A stretch of 64,000 bases of DNA, from positions 186,001 through 250,000 of the forward strand of contig CAVOGG010000009.1 of assembly GCA_963695175.1 (NCBI GenBank). Direction: 5' to 3'. The stretch comes from Fodinibacter sp963695175 (GTDB taxonomy: Bacteria; Actinomycetota; Actinomycetes; Actinomycetales; Dermatophilaceae). The position numbers were made by a program, and so were the translations under genes. This document shows, in pieces, positions 52,077 to 61,499 of the stretch. Position 1 is the stretch's first letter. The number at the start of each line of letters is the position of its first letter. The notes under the pieces are model-generated. The model was not told where the DNA came from. It made no database searches and was given only the letters and a program-made list of their open reading frames with translations.

Positions 52077-52907
52077 TCAGGGCGCGACGGGGGCGAACGG
52101 CTGCACGTCGTCGTCGGCGCCGTGCACCATGACGCTGGACGCCTCCGGAATCTCGCGCCAGGCCCCTTGAAGGTCACCCAGCGGCTCGGAGACCACGAGC
52201 CGGGCGTCGTCCGACACGCCGTGCAGCATCGGGTTGTCGGGGTACTGGGAGCGCAGCGTCGAGACGTCGGTGCTCTGGAAGAGCGAGCGGGACCGGCCCT
52301 CGCTGGAGTAGCGGAAGGCCCAGGTGGAGTCGCCGTCGGTGGTGGCGACCGTCATCTGCACCGGGAACTCGACGCCGTGGGTGCGGCCGACGTCTTCGAC
52401 GAGCCCGACGGCACGTGCCACACCGGCCCGCGGGTCCTCGCGCAGACCGAAGCTCAGGGCGAGGTAGAAGAACATCTCGGAGTCCGTGGAGCCCTCGATG
52501 TCGGCGAACAGGGCCGGGTCGACCTCCATGGCCAGGTCGCGCTTCATCTCGTGGAACTTGGCGAGGTAGCCGTTGTGCATCCACAGCCAGTTGTCGTGGC
52601 GGAACGGGTGGCAGTTGGTCTGCTGCACCGCCGAGCCGGTGGAGGCGCGGATGTGGGCGAACACGCGCCCGGCCCGCGCATGAGCGCTCAGCTCACGCAG
52701 GTTGATGTCGTTCCACGCGGGCTCGGTGCTGCGGAACAGGCCCGGTGTCTCGTAGGCGCCGTACCAGCCGACGCCGAAGCCGTCGCCGTTCGTCGTCGTG
52801 GCCCCCATCTGCGAGTGCTTGCTCTGCACGACCAGCGAGTTGGCCGGTTTGTAGAGCAGGTCCTCGAGGAGCACCGGTGATCCTGAGTACGCCAGCCAGC
52901 GACACAT
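52077..52907 (-). CDS. Class II glutamine amidotransferase, EgtC/YafJ-like
   Basis: A 276-residue protein of the Ntn-hydrolase class II amidotransferase family. The mature nucleophile would be Cys2 after removal of Met: MCRWLAYSGSPVLLEDLLY. The remaining signature motifs are NGDGFGVGWYG, FAHIRASTGSAVQQTNCHPF and HNGYLAKF. Relatives include EgtC (ergothioneine), but the other egt genes are absent here, so the substrate is open. GGAGGCC precedes ATG 52907, fixing the start. It is convergent with the sensor kinase and divergent from ndh. Confidence 0.9.
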   Translation of the reverse strand: MCRWLAYSGSPVLLEDLLYKPANSLVVQSKHSQMGATTTNGDGFGVGWYGAYETPGLFRSTEPAWNDINLRELSAHARAGRVFAHIRASTGSAVQQTNCHPFRHDNWLWMHNGYLAKFHEMKRDLAMEVDPALFADIEGSTDSEMFFYLALSFGLREDPRAGVARAVGLVEDVGRTHGVEFPVQMTVATTDGDSTWAFRYSSEGRSRSLFQSTDVSTLRSQYPDNPMLHGVSDDARLVVSEPLGDLQGAWREIPEASSVMVHGADDDVQPFAPVAP

Positions 52908-53073
52908 GATGGCCTCCTGCCACGGGGGGAGCGTTCCGTCCAGCCAACCGCTGCCCGGGCGGCGCGGCATCATCCGCACCGGGTGAGTCCGAACCGCCCA
53001 GCCGCACCGAGTGAGCACCTCGACCTCACCGGCGCCACGGCATACCGGGCTGGTGGCCCGTGTTGCACCAGTC

Positions 53074-54471
53074 GTGACCACCCCCCACAGAGTCGTCGTC
53101 ATCGGTTCCGGCTTCGGAGGCCTCTTCGGTACCCAGGCGCTGCGGCGCCGCCAGGACGTCGAGGTGACCCTCATCGCCCCGACCGCGCACCACCTGTTCC
53201 AGCCGCTGCTCTACCAGGTCGCGACCGGCATCCTCTCCGAGGGCGAGATCGCCCCGAGCACCCGTGAGGTGCTCGCGCGGCAGAAGAACGCGCGGGTCGT
53301 GCTGGGTGCGGTGACGCACGTCGACCTCGAAGCCCGCACGGTGACCTCGCGGGTGCTGGGGCGCGAGTCGGTGACGCCCTACGACAGCCTGCTGGTCGCC
53401 GCCGGCGCCGGGCAGTCGTGGTTCGGGAACGACCAGTTCGCCCGCCACGCGCCCGGGATGAAGTCGATCGACGACGCGCTCGAGCTGCGCGGCCGGATCT
53501 TCGGCGCCTTCGAGCTCGCCGAGCTGGCGCAGACGCCGGCCGAGGCCGAGCGGGCGCTGACCTTCGTCGTCGTCGGCGCCGGGCCGACGGGCGTCGAGAT
53601 GGCCGGGCAGATCGCCGAGCTGGCCAACCGCACCCTGAAGAACGACTTCCGCCGGATCGACCCCACCCAGGCCCGGATCATCCTCGTCGACGCGGTCGAC
53701 ACGGTGCTGCCCTCCTTCGGCGAGCGGCTCGGCGGTGCTGCCCGCCGCCGGCTCACCGACATGGGGGTCGACGTGCGCCTGGGCACCAAGGTCACCGACG
53801 TCGACGCCACCGGCATCACCGTCACCGAGGCCGACGGTGGCTCGACCCGGATCGAGGCCCTCACCAAGGTGTGGGCGGCCGGCGTGCAGGCCAGCCCGCT
53901 GGGTCGGCAGATCGCCGAGCAGTCCGGCGCCGGCGTCGACCGCGCGGGGCGGGTGCAGGTGAGTCCCGACCTCACCGTGCCCGGCCACCCCGAGGTGTTC
54001 GTCGTCGGCGACATGATGGCGCTCGACGGGCTCCCGGGAGTGGCGCAGGTCGCCATCCAGGGCGCGCGGTTCGCCGCGCGGCAGATCACCCGCCGGCTCG
54101 ACGGCGCACCGGTCGAGCCGCGGTTCGAGTACGTCGACAAGGGCTCGATGGCCACGATCTCGCGGTTCAGCGCGGTGGCCTCGATCGGCCGGCTGCGCTT
54201 CTCCGGCTTCTTCGCCTGGGTGCTCTGGCTCGCGATCCACCTCGTCTACATCATCGGGTTCAAGCACCGCGTCACGACCCTGATGCACTGGGCGGTCAGC
54301 TTCCTCGGCAGGGGCCGGTCCGAGCGGGTGGCCACCGAGCAGCAGGTCTTCGGCCGGCGCGCCATCGACGTCCTCCCGATCGGCGAGCTGCCCTACATCC
54401 CCACCGATCCGGCCGACGGTGAGGTCAGCGGTGTGGCCGAGCTCGAGGGCCGTAGGCGCACGACCGCCTGA
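53074..54471 (+). CDS. ndh: Type II NADH dehydrogenase (NDH-2)
   Basis: A 465-residue flavoprotein that oxidises NADH and reduces menaquinone without pumping protons. FAD motif: VVVIGSGFGGLFGTQALRRR at the N-terminus. NADH motif: FVVVGAGPTGVEMAGQIAEL. The HHLFQPLLYQVATGILSEGEIAPSTR motif and VFVVGDMMAL are the NDH-2 marks, and the membrane anchor is FFAWVLWLAIHLVYIIGF near residue 390. It is very close in order to mycobacterial Ndh. GTG 53074 is tentative; in-frame GTG codons at 53011 and 53053 are alternatives. Confidence 0.93.
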   Translation: MTTPHRVVVIGSGFGGLFGTQALRRRQDVEVTLIAPTAHHLFQPLLYQVATGILSEGEIAPSTREVLARQKNARVVLGAVTHVDLEARTVTSRVLGRESVTPYDSLLVAAGAGQSWFGNDQFARHAPGMKSIDDALELRGRIFGAFELAELAQTPAEAERALTFVVVGAGPTGVEMAGQIAELANRTLKNDFRRIDPTQARIILVDAVDTVLPSFGERLGGAARRRLTDMGVDVRLGTKVTDVDATGITVTEADGGSTRIEALTKVWAAGVQASPLGRQIAEQSGAGVDRAGRVQVSPDLTVPGHPEVFVVGDMMALDGLPGVAQVAIQGARFAARQITRRLDGAPVEPRFEYVDKGSMATISRFSAVASIGRLRFSGFFAWVLWLAIHLVYIIGFKHRVTTLMHWAVSFLGRGRSERVATEQQVFGRRAIDVLPIGELPYIPTDPADGEVSGVAELEGRRRTTA

Positions 54472-54491
54472 GCGCCGTCGGTCACTGGACG

Positions 54492-54497
54492 TAAGGT
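54492..54497 (+). promoter_or_regulatory. -10 box of a leaderless promoter for the M16 protease pair
   Basis: TAAGGT lies 7 nt before ATG 54505, with no Shine-Dalgarno. Confidence 0.5.
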
Positions 54498-54504
54498 GAC
54501 CGCC

Positions 54505-55815
54505 ATGCCGCTGGACTACCCCATCCACCGCCGGACGCTCCCCAACGGGATGCGGGTCGTCGTCAGCCCCGACCACACGGTCCCCAACGTCACGGTCAAC
54601 ATCTGGGTCGGCGTGGGCTCGCGCCACGAGACGGCCGGCCGCACCGGGTTCGCCCACCTCTTCGAGCACCTGATGTTCCAGGGCTCGCGCAGTGTGCGCA
54701 GCGGTGAGCACTTCGAGGCGCTGATGGCGCAGGGCGCGCGGCTGAACGCCACGACCTGGTTCGACCGCACCAACTACTTCGAGACCGTGCCGACCGGGGC
54801 CGTCGAGCTCGCGCTGTGGCTCGAGGCCGACCGGCACGGGTTCCTGCTCGACGCCGTCACCCAGGAGAACCTCGACAACCAGCGCGACGTGGTCAAGGAG
54901 GAGAAGCGCCAGCGCTACGACAACCAGCCGTACGGCAACGCCCTCATCGACGTCTACGCCGCGGTGTTCCCGCAGGGCCACCCCTACCACCACCCGACGA
55001 TCGGCTCGATGGAGGACCTCGACGCCGCGAGCCTGGACGACGTCCACGCGTTCTTCCGCGCCCACTACGGCCCCGACAACACGGTGCTCACCCTGTGCGG
55101 CGACATCACGGCGGAGCACGGGTTCGCCCTCGTGGAGCGCTACTTCGGCGACCTGGTGGCGAGTGCGGCGCCGCGCCGACCCGACCACCCGCAGCTCGCA
55201 CCGCTCGACCAGCCGGTGCGCGTCGAGCGGCGCGAGGTCGTGCCGAACGACCGCCTGCACGTCGCCTTCCGCCTGCCCGTCGACGAGACCGACGACTTCA
55301 TCGCGGGGGCGGTGGCGCTCGACTGCATCGGCGGCCTCGCGACGTCGCGCCTGGTGCGTCGGCTGGTCCGCCGCGAGCAGACCGCGCTCGGCGCCCACGC
55401 CACGGCGTGGGGGTTCGTCGACGGGGCGTCGCTGGGCTTCGTCGTGCTCGACGTCGCGCCGGGCACCGACCCCGACGTGGTCGAGGCCGCCTTCGTCGAA
55501 GAGCTGGAGGGCTTCCTCGAGAACGGGCCCACCGAGGTCGAGCTGGAGGCGTCGCTCGCCCAGTCCGAACGGTCCTGGCTGTCCGCGCTCGCCAGCCAGG
55601 AGGAACGCGCCGACCTGGTCAGCCACCACCTGCTGCTCCACGACGACCCGGACGTCGTGAACACCCACCTCGACCGGCTGCGCGACGTCACGGCCGAGCA
55701 GGTGGTCGAGTCGGCGCGCCGCTGGCTGCGGCCGGACAGCCGGGCCACCGTCGCCTACCTGGTCGCCGACGACGCGTCGGATGCCGAGACCGCCACCACC
55801 GAGGACGTCGCATGA
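54505..55815 (+). CDS. M16-family zinc metalloprotease, active subunit
   Basis: A 436-residue peptidase of the insulinase-like M16B family. The zinc motif is HLFEH at residues 51-55 (inverted HxxEH), with the downstream Glu ligand in RDVVKEEKRQRYD. A second domain is FVVLDVAPGTDPDVVEAAF onwards. These proteins usually function as heterodimers with an inactive subunit, encoded next. It probably degrades peptides or signal-peptide remnants. It is leaderless from TAAGGT, with a 4-bp ATGA overlap with the downstream partner. Confidence 0.93.
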   Translation: MPLDYPIHRRTLPNGMRVVVSPDHTVPNVTVNIWVGVGSRHETAGRTGFAHLFEHLMFQGSRSVRSGEHFEALMAQGARLNATTWFDRTNYFETVPTGAVELALWLEADRHGFLLDAVTQENLDNQRDVVKEEKRQRYDNQPYGNALIDVYAAVFPQGHPYHHPTIGSMEDLDAASLDDVHAFFRAHYGPDNTVLTLCGDITAEHGFALVERYFGDLVASAAPRRPDHPQLAPLDQPVRVERREVVPNDRLHVAFRLPVDETDDFIAGAVALDCIGGLATSRLVRRLVRREQTALGAHATAWGFVDGASLGFVVLDVAPGTDPDVVEAAFVEELEGFLENGPTEVELEASLAQSERSWLSALASQEERADLVSHHLLLHDDPDVVNTHLDRLRDVTAEQVVESARRWLRPDSRATVAYLVADDASDAETATTEDVA

Positions 55816-57161
55816 GCGCCCCCCGCCCCGACGTCACGCCACCGCAGCCCTGGACCTTTCCCGTGCCGGTCGAGCACGTGCTCGGCAACGGGGTGCGCGT
55901 GCTGGTCCACGACCTGCCCGGCCAGTACGTGCTGTCGCTGCGCGTCGTCGTTCCCGCCGCGCTGTCGGCGGAGCCCGCCGGCAAGGAGGGCATCGGCGCG
56001 ATGACCGCGCGGCTGCTCGACGAGGGCACGGCCTCGCACGGCTCCGAGGAGTTCGCCGAGCTGATGGAGCGCCGCGGCATGGTGCTCGGCGCGGGGGTCT
56101 CCGACGGTGGCCTGCTCGTCGACGTCGACGTGCCCCAGCGCCACCTCGCCACCGCGGCGGCGCTGGTCACCGAGGCGCTGGCCGAACCGGTGTTCCCCGA
56201 CGACGAGGTGCGCCGCATCCTGCGCAACCGGCTGGCCGAGATCGAGCAGGAGCGGGCCTCGTCGGCCCATCGCGCGGCCCGCGAGCTGGCCCGCACCCTG
56301 TGGCACGCCGACGACCGCGCCAGCCGGCCCACCGCCGGCACCACCGAGACCATCGGTGCCCTCACCCGCGACGACCTCGTCGAGTTCCACGCGACCGCGG
56401 TCGGGCCGCAGGGAGCGACGGTGGTCGTGGCGGGCGACCTCACCGACGTCGACGTGGTCGGCGTGCTCGAGGACACCCTCGGCACCTGGTCGGCGCCGCG
56501 GCACCGCCCGGCGCCGAGGCCGGTGGCCCCCGTGCCCGCGGCCGACGGTGCCCGCGTCGTCGTCGTCGACCGCCCCGGCTCGGTCCAGACCGAGATCGCC
56601 GTGGGCCGGCCCGGCCCCGACCGGTCCTCGCCCGACGGGTGGGCGCCCTACCCGGTGCTCTCCTTCGTGCTCGGCGGCTCCCCGAGCGCCCGGATCGACG
56701 CCGTGCTGCGCGAGGAGAAGGGCTACACCTACGGCATCCGCAGCTCGTTCCGCCCCCGGGTCGCGGGGGGCTCGTTCATCACGTCCGGCTCGGTGCGCTC
56801 CGAGGTCACCGGGGAGGCGGTCGAGATCCTGCTCGGCATCCTCGACGGCGCCCGCGAGGGGTTCACCGACGCCGAGGTCCGCTCCGGGGTCGACTACGTC
56901 GGCAAGACCGCGCCGGGCCGCTACGCCACCGCGGATGCCGTGGCCGACGAGACCGCCGCGCTCGCCCTGGAGGGGCTGCCGCTGGACTTCACGACCCGCA
57001 ACCTGCGCGCGGTGGCCGACCTGGGTCGCGACGACCTGGACGACGCCTACCGCCGGGTCGCCACGGGGGAGTGGAGCGTCGTCCTCGTCGGGGACGCCAC
57101 CACGGTGGTGCCGGCCCTCGACGGCCGGGTCCATGAGCCGGTGAGCACGGTTGCCCTCTGA
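55812..57161 (+). CDS. M16-family protease, non-catalytic subunit
   Basis: A 449-residue partner of the upstream M16 protein. The position of the zinc motif reads GIGAMTARLLDEG, lacking HxxEH, so it does not bind zinc. The conserved REEKGYTYGIRSSF segment in its second half carries the Arg/Tyr pair that completes the partner's active site in M16B enzymes. The remainder keeps the double-domain M16 fold. ATG 55812 overlaps the preceding stop by 4 bp. The pair corresponds to the two-subunit M16B arrangement of mitochondrial and bacterial proteases. Confidence 0.9.
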   Translation: MSAPRPDVTPPQPWTFPVPVEHVLGNGVRVLVHDLPGQYVLSLRVVVPAALSAEPAGKEGIGAMTARLLDEGTASHGSEEFAELMERRGMVLGAGVSDGGLLVDVDVPQRHLATAAALVTEALAEPVFPDDEVRRILRNRLAEIEQERASSAHRAARELARTLWHADDRASRPTAGTTETIGALTRDDLVEFHATAVGPQGATVVVAGDLTDVDVVGVLEDTLGTWSAPRHRPAPRPVAPVPAADGARVVVVDRPGSVQTEIAVGRPGPDRSSPDGWAPYPVLSFVLGGSPSARIDAVLREEKGYTYGIRSSFRPRVAGGSFITSGSVRSEVTGEAVEILLGILDGAREGFTDAEVRSGVDYVGKTAPGRYATADAVADETAALALEGLPLDFTTRNLRAVADLGRDDLDDAYRRVATGEWSVVLVGDATTVVPALDGRVHEPVSTVAL

Positions 57162-57183
57162 GCACGGTGGTTCGCGGTCGGTC

Positions 57184-57666
57184 GTGATGGGCTCGCCCGT
57201 CGGCCGCCTCGAGCTCGTCGAGGACGGTGGCGCACTCGTCGCCATCCACTTCGACGCGCCCGCCGACGGCTCACCGCGGCACGAGCGCGGCGGGTCGGCC
57301 GTCCTGACCCGGGCGCACCGGCAGCTCTCGGAGTACTTCGCGGGCACCCGGCGGGAGTTCGACCTCCCGCTGCGCCCGGCGGGCACCGAGTTCCAGCGCC
57401 GGGTGTGGGACGTGCTCGCGACGGTGCCGTGGGGCACGACGACCACCTACGGCGCCATCGCCGCGTGCCTCGGCCTGCCGCCGGGCGCGTCGCGGGCCGT
57501 CGGCGCCGCGAACGGGGCCAACCCGTTGCCCGTCGTGCTGCCCTGCCACCGGGTGATCGGCTCCGACGGCACGCTCACCGGGTACGCCGGCGGCCTGGAG
57601 CGCAAGGCCCTGCTGCTCCGCCTCGAGGGCGTCGCCACCGAGGCCGACCAGGACGCCCTGTTCTGA
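57184..57666 (+). CDS. ogt: O6-alkylguanine-DNA alkyltransferase (Ogt/MGMT)
   Basis: A 160-residue DNA-repair protein that transfers alkyl groups from O6-alkylguanine to its own Cys. The N-terminal ribonuclease-like domain is short. The DNA-binding helix-turn-helix is PWGTTTTYGAIAACLGLPPGASRAVGAANGAN, and the active-site motif is VVLPCHRVIGSDGTLTGYAGGLERK, with Cys in PCHRV. GTG 57184 is preferred to TTG 57151, which would start before the previous stop. An ATG lies one codon later. It lies 22 bp past the M16 gene, so it may be co-transcribed. Confidence 0.9.
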   Translation: MMGSPVGRLELVEDGGALVAIHFDAPADGSPRHERGGSAVLTRAHRQLSEYFAGTRREFDLPLRPAGTEFQRRVWDVLATVPWGTTTTYGAIAACLGLPPGASRAVGAANGANPLPVVLPCHRVIGSDGTLTGYAGGLERKALLLRLEGVATEADQDALF

Positions 57667-57676
57667 GGCGGTCGGC

Positions 57677-58459
57677 TCACAGGCCGATGCGGCCCAGCAC
57701 CTCGTCGTGCAGGATGCCGTTGGTCGCCACGGCGTTGCCACCGAACGGCCCGTCGACGCCGGCCAGCGAGGTGAACCGGCCCCCGGCCTCGGTGACGATC
57801 GGCACCAGGGCCGCCATGTCGTGCAGGCCGAGCTCCGGCTCGGCAGCGATGTCGACGGCGCCCTCGGCGAGCAGCATGTACGACCAGAAGTCGCCGTAGG
57901 CCCGCTCGCGCCAGCAGGCGCGGGCCAGGTCGAGCACCTCGTCCTGGCGGCCGACGGCACCCCAGGAGGTCCAGCTCGAGCAGGAGATGGACGCGTCCTC
58001 GAGCCGCGAGACCTGCGACACGTGGAGCTGCTTCGCCGAGGTCAGGCTGCGGCCGGCCCAGGCGCCCGAGCCCAGGGCGGCCCACCAGCGCCGGCCCAGG
58101 GCCGGCGCCGCGACCAGGCCGATGACGGGGATGCCGTCGTCGACCAGGGAGATCAGGGTCGCCCAGACGGGCACCCCGCGCACGAAGTTGTGGGTGCCGT
58201 CGATGGGGTCGACGACCCACTGCCGCGGGCTGGAGCCGGTGGGGGCGAACTCCTCACCGATGACGGCGTCGCGTGGCCGGGTGCGCTTGAGCTGGGCACG
58301 GATCAGCTCCTCGGCGTCGCGGTCGGCGTCGCTCACCAGGGTCAGGTCCGGCTTGGTGTCGACCCGCAGGTCCTCGGCCCGGAACCGCGCGACGGTGATC
58401 CGCTCGACGGCATCCGCGAGGACGTGGGCGAGGCGCAGGTCGTCGTCGTAGCCGGGCAC
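57677..58459 (-). CDS. hisN: Histidinol-phosphatase, inositol-monophosphatase-like
   Basis: A 260-residue member of the inositol monophosphatase fold. The metal motifs are GEEF, WVVDPIDGTHNFVRGVP (with the key DPxDGT), and GLHDMAALVPIVTEAGG. The VSDADRDAEELIRAQL start is characteristic of actinobacterial HisN, which dephosphorylates histidinol phosphate in histidine synthesis. I assign that role by the best match; a general sugar or inositol phosphatase is the alternative. It is leaderless GTG 58459. It is convergent with ogt. Confidence 0.88.
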   Translation of the reverse strand: MPGYDDDLRLAHVLADAVERITVARFRAEDLRVDTKPDLTLVSDADRDAEELIRAQLKRTRPRDAVIGEEFAPTGSSPRQWVVDPIDGTHNFVRGVPVWATLISLVDDGIPVIGLVAAPALGRRWWAALGSGAWAGRSLTSAKQLHVSQVSRLEDASISCSSWTSWGAVGRQDEVLDLARACWRERAYGDFWSYMLLAEGAVDIAAEPELGLHDMAALVPIVTEAGGRFTSLAGVDGPFGGNAVATNGILHDEVLGRIGL

Positions 58460-58465
58460 GCGCCC

Positions 58466-58471
58466 AACCTA
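58466..58471 (-). promoter_or_regulatory. -10 box of a leaderless promoter for hisN
   Basis: TAGGTT on the minus strand lies 6 nt before GTG 58459. Confidence 0.45.
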
Positions 58472-58699
58472 GCGGCCGACGGCCGGAGATTCTTCGGCCT
58501 GGCTTCGATCCGGTCGCGCTTCGGTCACAATCACATCTCGGCCGTATCTAATCCTTCCGTTGGGGGCAGCCATGGTCTTTCATTGACCACGCACGCCGGA
58601 GGGCGATGCACTCCGAGTTGCCCCCGGATCGGGAGCATCCCTCGGCACCCGGCCACCCGACCAACGGGTGGTGACACCACTTAACGTAGGAGGACATCC
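58472..58699 (+). promoter_or_regulatory. Leader region of the peptide-transporter operon
   Basis: This 228-nt non-coding stretch holds AT-richer sequence around TATCTAAT (near 58540-58552), a possible -10. GGGGGCA (58562-58568) can pair with TGCCCCC (58619-58625), and GTGGTGACACCAC (58668-58680) is a small hairpin 4 nt before the GTAGGAGGAC Shine-Dalgarno. I recognise no known riboswitch. The hairpin near the ribosome site could affect translation. Confidence 0.4.
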
Positions 58700-60358
58700 A
58701 TGCGAGGAACCACTCGCACGGTCGCAGTTGCGGCTCTGTCCGCAGTTGCTCTGCTCGCCGCAGGTTGCGGCAGCGGCGACAGCGGCGACACCGCGACTTC
58801 GGCAGCTGGCGCCAAGACGGGCGGGGAGATCACCGTTCGCGGGTGCAACCCGCAGAACCCGCTCGTCCCGAGCAACACCACCGAGACCTGTGGTGGCAAC
58901 GTCATCGACGCTGTCTTCGCCAAGCTCGTCCACTACGACGCCGAGACGGCCAAGCCGACCAACGACATCGCCCAGTCGATCGACACGACCGACAACCAGA
59001 ACTTCACCGTGAAGCTGAAGCCGTACAAGTTCCATGACGGCACCGAGGTCACCTCCAAGAGCTTCGTCGACGCGTGGAACTACGCGGCCTACGGCCCGAA
59101 CGCGCAGAGCAGCGGCTACTTCATGGAGCCGATCGAGGGCTTCGCCGACCTGCAGTGCGCCGGCACCACGAACCCCGACGACCCGTGTGAGGGTTACACC
59201 CCGAAGGCCAAGGAGATGTCCGGCCTGAAGGTCGTCGACGACAAGACCTTCACCATCAAGACCACCGAGAAGGTCTCGAACCTTCCCGTGCGTCTGGGCT
59301 ACTCGGCCTTCGCCCCGCTGCCCGCGTCCTTCTACGCGGACCCCAAGGCCTTCGGTGACAAGCCGATCGGCACTGGCCCGTACAAGGTCGACGCGTGGAC
59401 CAAGGAGCAGTCCATCGTCCTGTCGAAGTTCGCCGACTACTCGGGTGACTTCGGTGGCAAGGTCGACAAGGTCACCTTCAAGATCTACCAGGACCCCGAC
59501 GCCGCCTACAACGACGTCATCGCCAACAACCTCGACGTCACCGACGAGATCCCGGCGAGCGCCCTGATCGACGACAAGTACAAGTCGGACCTGCCCGACC
59601 GCAACGCGCAGAAGGAGTCCGGAGTCATCCAGACGATCACCGCGGCGCCGAGCAAGGTCGACCCGAACTACGCCGACCCGCGCATCAAGCAGGCGATCTC
59701 GATGGCGATCGACCGCGACACCATCATCAAGCAGATCTTCAACGGCACCAAGGTGCCCGCGACGGGCTGGGTCTCCCCGGTCGTCGACGGCTACAAGGCC
59801 GACCAGTGCGGTGAGTTCTGCAAGTTCGACCCGGCCAAGGCCAAGGCGCTGCTCGCCGAGGCCGGCGGCTTCAAGGGCGACAAGATCACCCTCTCCTACA
59901 ACGCTGACGCCGCTCACAAGGAGTGGACCGAGGCCACCTGCAACAGCATCAAGCAGACCCTGGGTGTCGAGTGCCAGGCCGTCGGGGTCGTCGACTTCGC
60001 GACCTTCCGCAGCCAGATCGCGGACCGCAAGATGAAGGGCCTGTTCCGCACCGGCTGGCAGATGGACTACCCCTCGATCGAGAACTTCCTCGCCCCGATC
60101 TACAAGACCGGCGCGTCCTCGAACGACGGCGACTACTCCAACCCGGAGTTCGACAAGGACCTCGTCGACGCCGCGGCTGCCACCGACCCGGCGGCTGCCA
60201 ACGCGAAGTACCAGGAGGCCGAGGCGCTCCTGGCGAAGGACATGGCCTCCATCCCGATGTGGTACGGCAAGGCCACGATGGGCTGGTCGGACAAGGTCAC
60301 CGGTGTGAAGATCACCGCCTTCGGGACGATCGACATCCCGTCGATCTCCCTGAAGTGA
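58700..60358 (+). CDS. Peptide ABC transporter substrate-binding lipoprotein (OppA/DppA-like)
   Basis: A 552-residue extracytoplasmic solute-binding protein, family 5. The lipoprotein signal peptide is MRGTTRTVAVAALSAVALLA, with lipobox LLAAGC and Cys23 as the lipidation site. The mature part has a GSGDSGDTATS linker and the family core: VIDAVFAKLVHYD, KPYKFHDGTEVTSKSFVDAWNYA, LPASFYADPKAFGDKPIGTGPY, RIKQAISMAIDRDTII. TAGGAGGAC before ATG 58700 is a strong site. It has many Cys (six in the mature part), perhaps disulfide-bonded outside. It leads the operon, separated from the next gene by a hairpin. Confidence 0.93.
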   Translation: MRGTTRTVAVAALSAVALLAAGCGSGDSGDTATSAAGAKTGGEITVRGCNPQNPLVPSNTTETCGGNVIDAVFAKLVHYDAETAKPTNDIAQSIDTTDNQNFTVKLKPYKFHDGTEVTSKSFVDAWNYAAYGPNAQSSGYFMEPIEGFADLQCAGTTNPDDPCEGYTPKAKEMSGLKVVDDKTFTIKTTEKVSNLPVRLGYSAFAPLPASFYADPKAFGDKPIGTGPYKVDAWTKEQSIVLSKFADYSGDFGGKVDKVTFKIYQDPDAAYNDVIANNLDVTDEIPASALIDDKYKSDLPDRNAQKESGVIQTITAAPSKVDPNYADPRIKQAISMAIDRDTIIKQIFNGTKVPATGWVSPVVDGYKADQCGEFCKFDPAKAKALLAEAGGFKGDKITLSYNADAAHKEWTEATCNSIKQTLGVECQAVGVVDFATFRSQIADRKMKGLFRTGWQMDYPSIENFLAPIYKTGASSNDGDYSNPEFDKDLVDAAAATDPAAANAKYQEAEALLAKDMASIPMWYGKATMGWSDKVTGVKITAFGTIDIPSISLK

Positions 60359-60389
60359 GGTAGCTGAACCACCCGGTTCACACCACGCG

Positions 60390-60425
60390 ACGTCGGCCTG
60401 TCAGCGCCCGCTGGCAGGCCGACGT
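60390..60425 (+). terminator. Intercistronic hairpin after the binding-protein gene
   Basis: ACGTCGGCCTG pairs with CAGGCCGACGT, with five more inner pairs (one G-T wobble) and a 4-nt loop. No T-run follows. It probably stabilises the upstream mRNA or partly attenuates, so that the binding protein is made in excess of the membrane parts. Confidence 0.6.
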
Positions 60426-60569
60426 GCGTGTGGGGGCGAAAACCACCCGCGGATGCCGGGTCCGCAGGGTTGGGTGCCTCCGCACAGTGGGCTAGGTTCG
60501 ACCCGGTACATCTACAGACGACGCCGTCTCTCCCCTCAAGCGACGGCCCGAGAAGCAGGGAGGTGACGT

Positions 60570-61499
60570 GTGGGCACTTACATCATCCGCCGGTTGTTGC
60601 AGATGATCCCGGTGATCCTGGGAGCGACGTTCCTCATCTTCGCCATGGTCTTCGCCCTCCCGGGCGACCCACTGGCCGGGAAGTGTGGAGAACGGCCGTG
60701 CCCGCCGCAGTACGCCGCGGCGTTCCGGGAGAAGTACAACCTCAACGACCCGCTGCCGGTGCAGTACGGCAAGTACCTCGGCAACCTCGCCAAGGGCGAC
60801 CTCGGCGAGACCTACAACGGCATCAAGGTCTCGGAGCAGCTGAAGATCCGCTACCCCGTGACCGCCAAGCTCGCCGTCATGGCGATCCTCTTCGAGACGA
60901 TCCTGGGCATCCTCGCCGGCGTCCTCACAGGGATCAAGAAGGACGGGTTCTTGGACAACCTCGTCCTGGTCTCCACGATCGTGGTGATCTCGATCCCCAC
61001 CTTCGTCATAGGTAGCGTCTCCCAGTACTTCCTGGGCGTGAAGCTCGGCCTGTTCCCGGTCACCGTGACCTCGCTCAACCCGTCCGTCTACGAGCTGGCC
61101 CTGCCCGCGATGGTGCTGGGCTCCATCTCGCTGGCCTACGTCACCCGGCTCACCCGCACCAACCTCACCGAGAACCTGCGGGCCGACTACGTGCGCACCG
61201 CGGTGGCCAAGGGCCTGACCCGGCGCCGGGCCATCGGCCTGCACGCCATGCGCAACTCGCTGATCCCCGTCGTCACCTTCATCGGCTTCGACTTCGGCGC
61301 GCTGCTCGGCGGCGCCATCGTCACCGAGCGCATCTTCAACATCCCCGGTATCGGTGGCTACATCTACAACTCGATCCGGGCTCGTGACGGCGCCTCCGTC
61401 GTCGGGGCGGTGACCGTCCTCGTCATCGTCTACCTGTTCGTCAACCTGCTCGTGGACCTGCTCTACGGCCTGCTCGACCCGAGGATCAGCCATGACTGA
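60570..61499 (+). CDS. Peptide ABC transporter permease (OppB/DppB-like)
   Basis: A 309-residue inner-membrane permease with 6 predicted transmembrane helices, opening MGTYIIRRLLQMIPVILGATFLIF, the standard OppB/DppB start. The conserved cytoplasmic coupling helix reads YVRTAVAKGLTRRRAIGLHAMRNSLIPVVT, containing the EAA-type loop that docks the ATPase. CAGGGAGGTGAC lies before GTG 60570, so that start is favoured over the GTG at 60568. It overlaps the downstream permease gene by 8 bp. Confidence 0.93.
   Translation: MGTYIIRRLLQMIPVILGATFLIFAMVFALPGDPLAGKCGERPCPPQYAAAFREKYNLNDPLPVQYGKYLGNLAKGDLGETYNGIKVSEQLKIRYPVTAKLAVMAILFETILGILAGVLTGIKKDGFLDNLVLVSTIVVISIPTFVIGSVSQYFLGVKLGLFPVTVTSLNPSVYELALPAMVLGSISLAYVTRLTRTNLTENLRADYVRTAVAKGLTRRRAIGLHAMRNSLIPVVTFIGFDFGALLGGAIVTERIFNIPGIGGYIYNSIRARDGASVVGAVTVLVIVYLFVNLLVDLLYGLLDPRISHD

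Noticed and set aside
58472..58699. Known riboswitch before the peptide transporter
   Set aside because: The pairings do not match any riboswitch class I know; they are simple hairpins.
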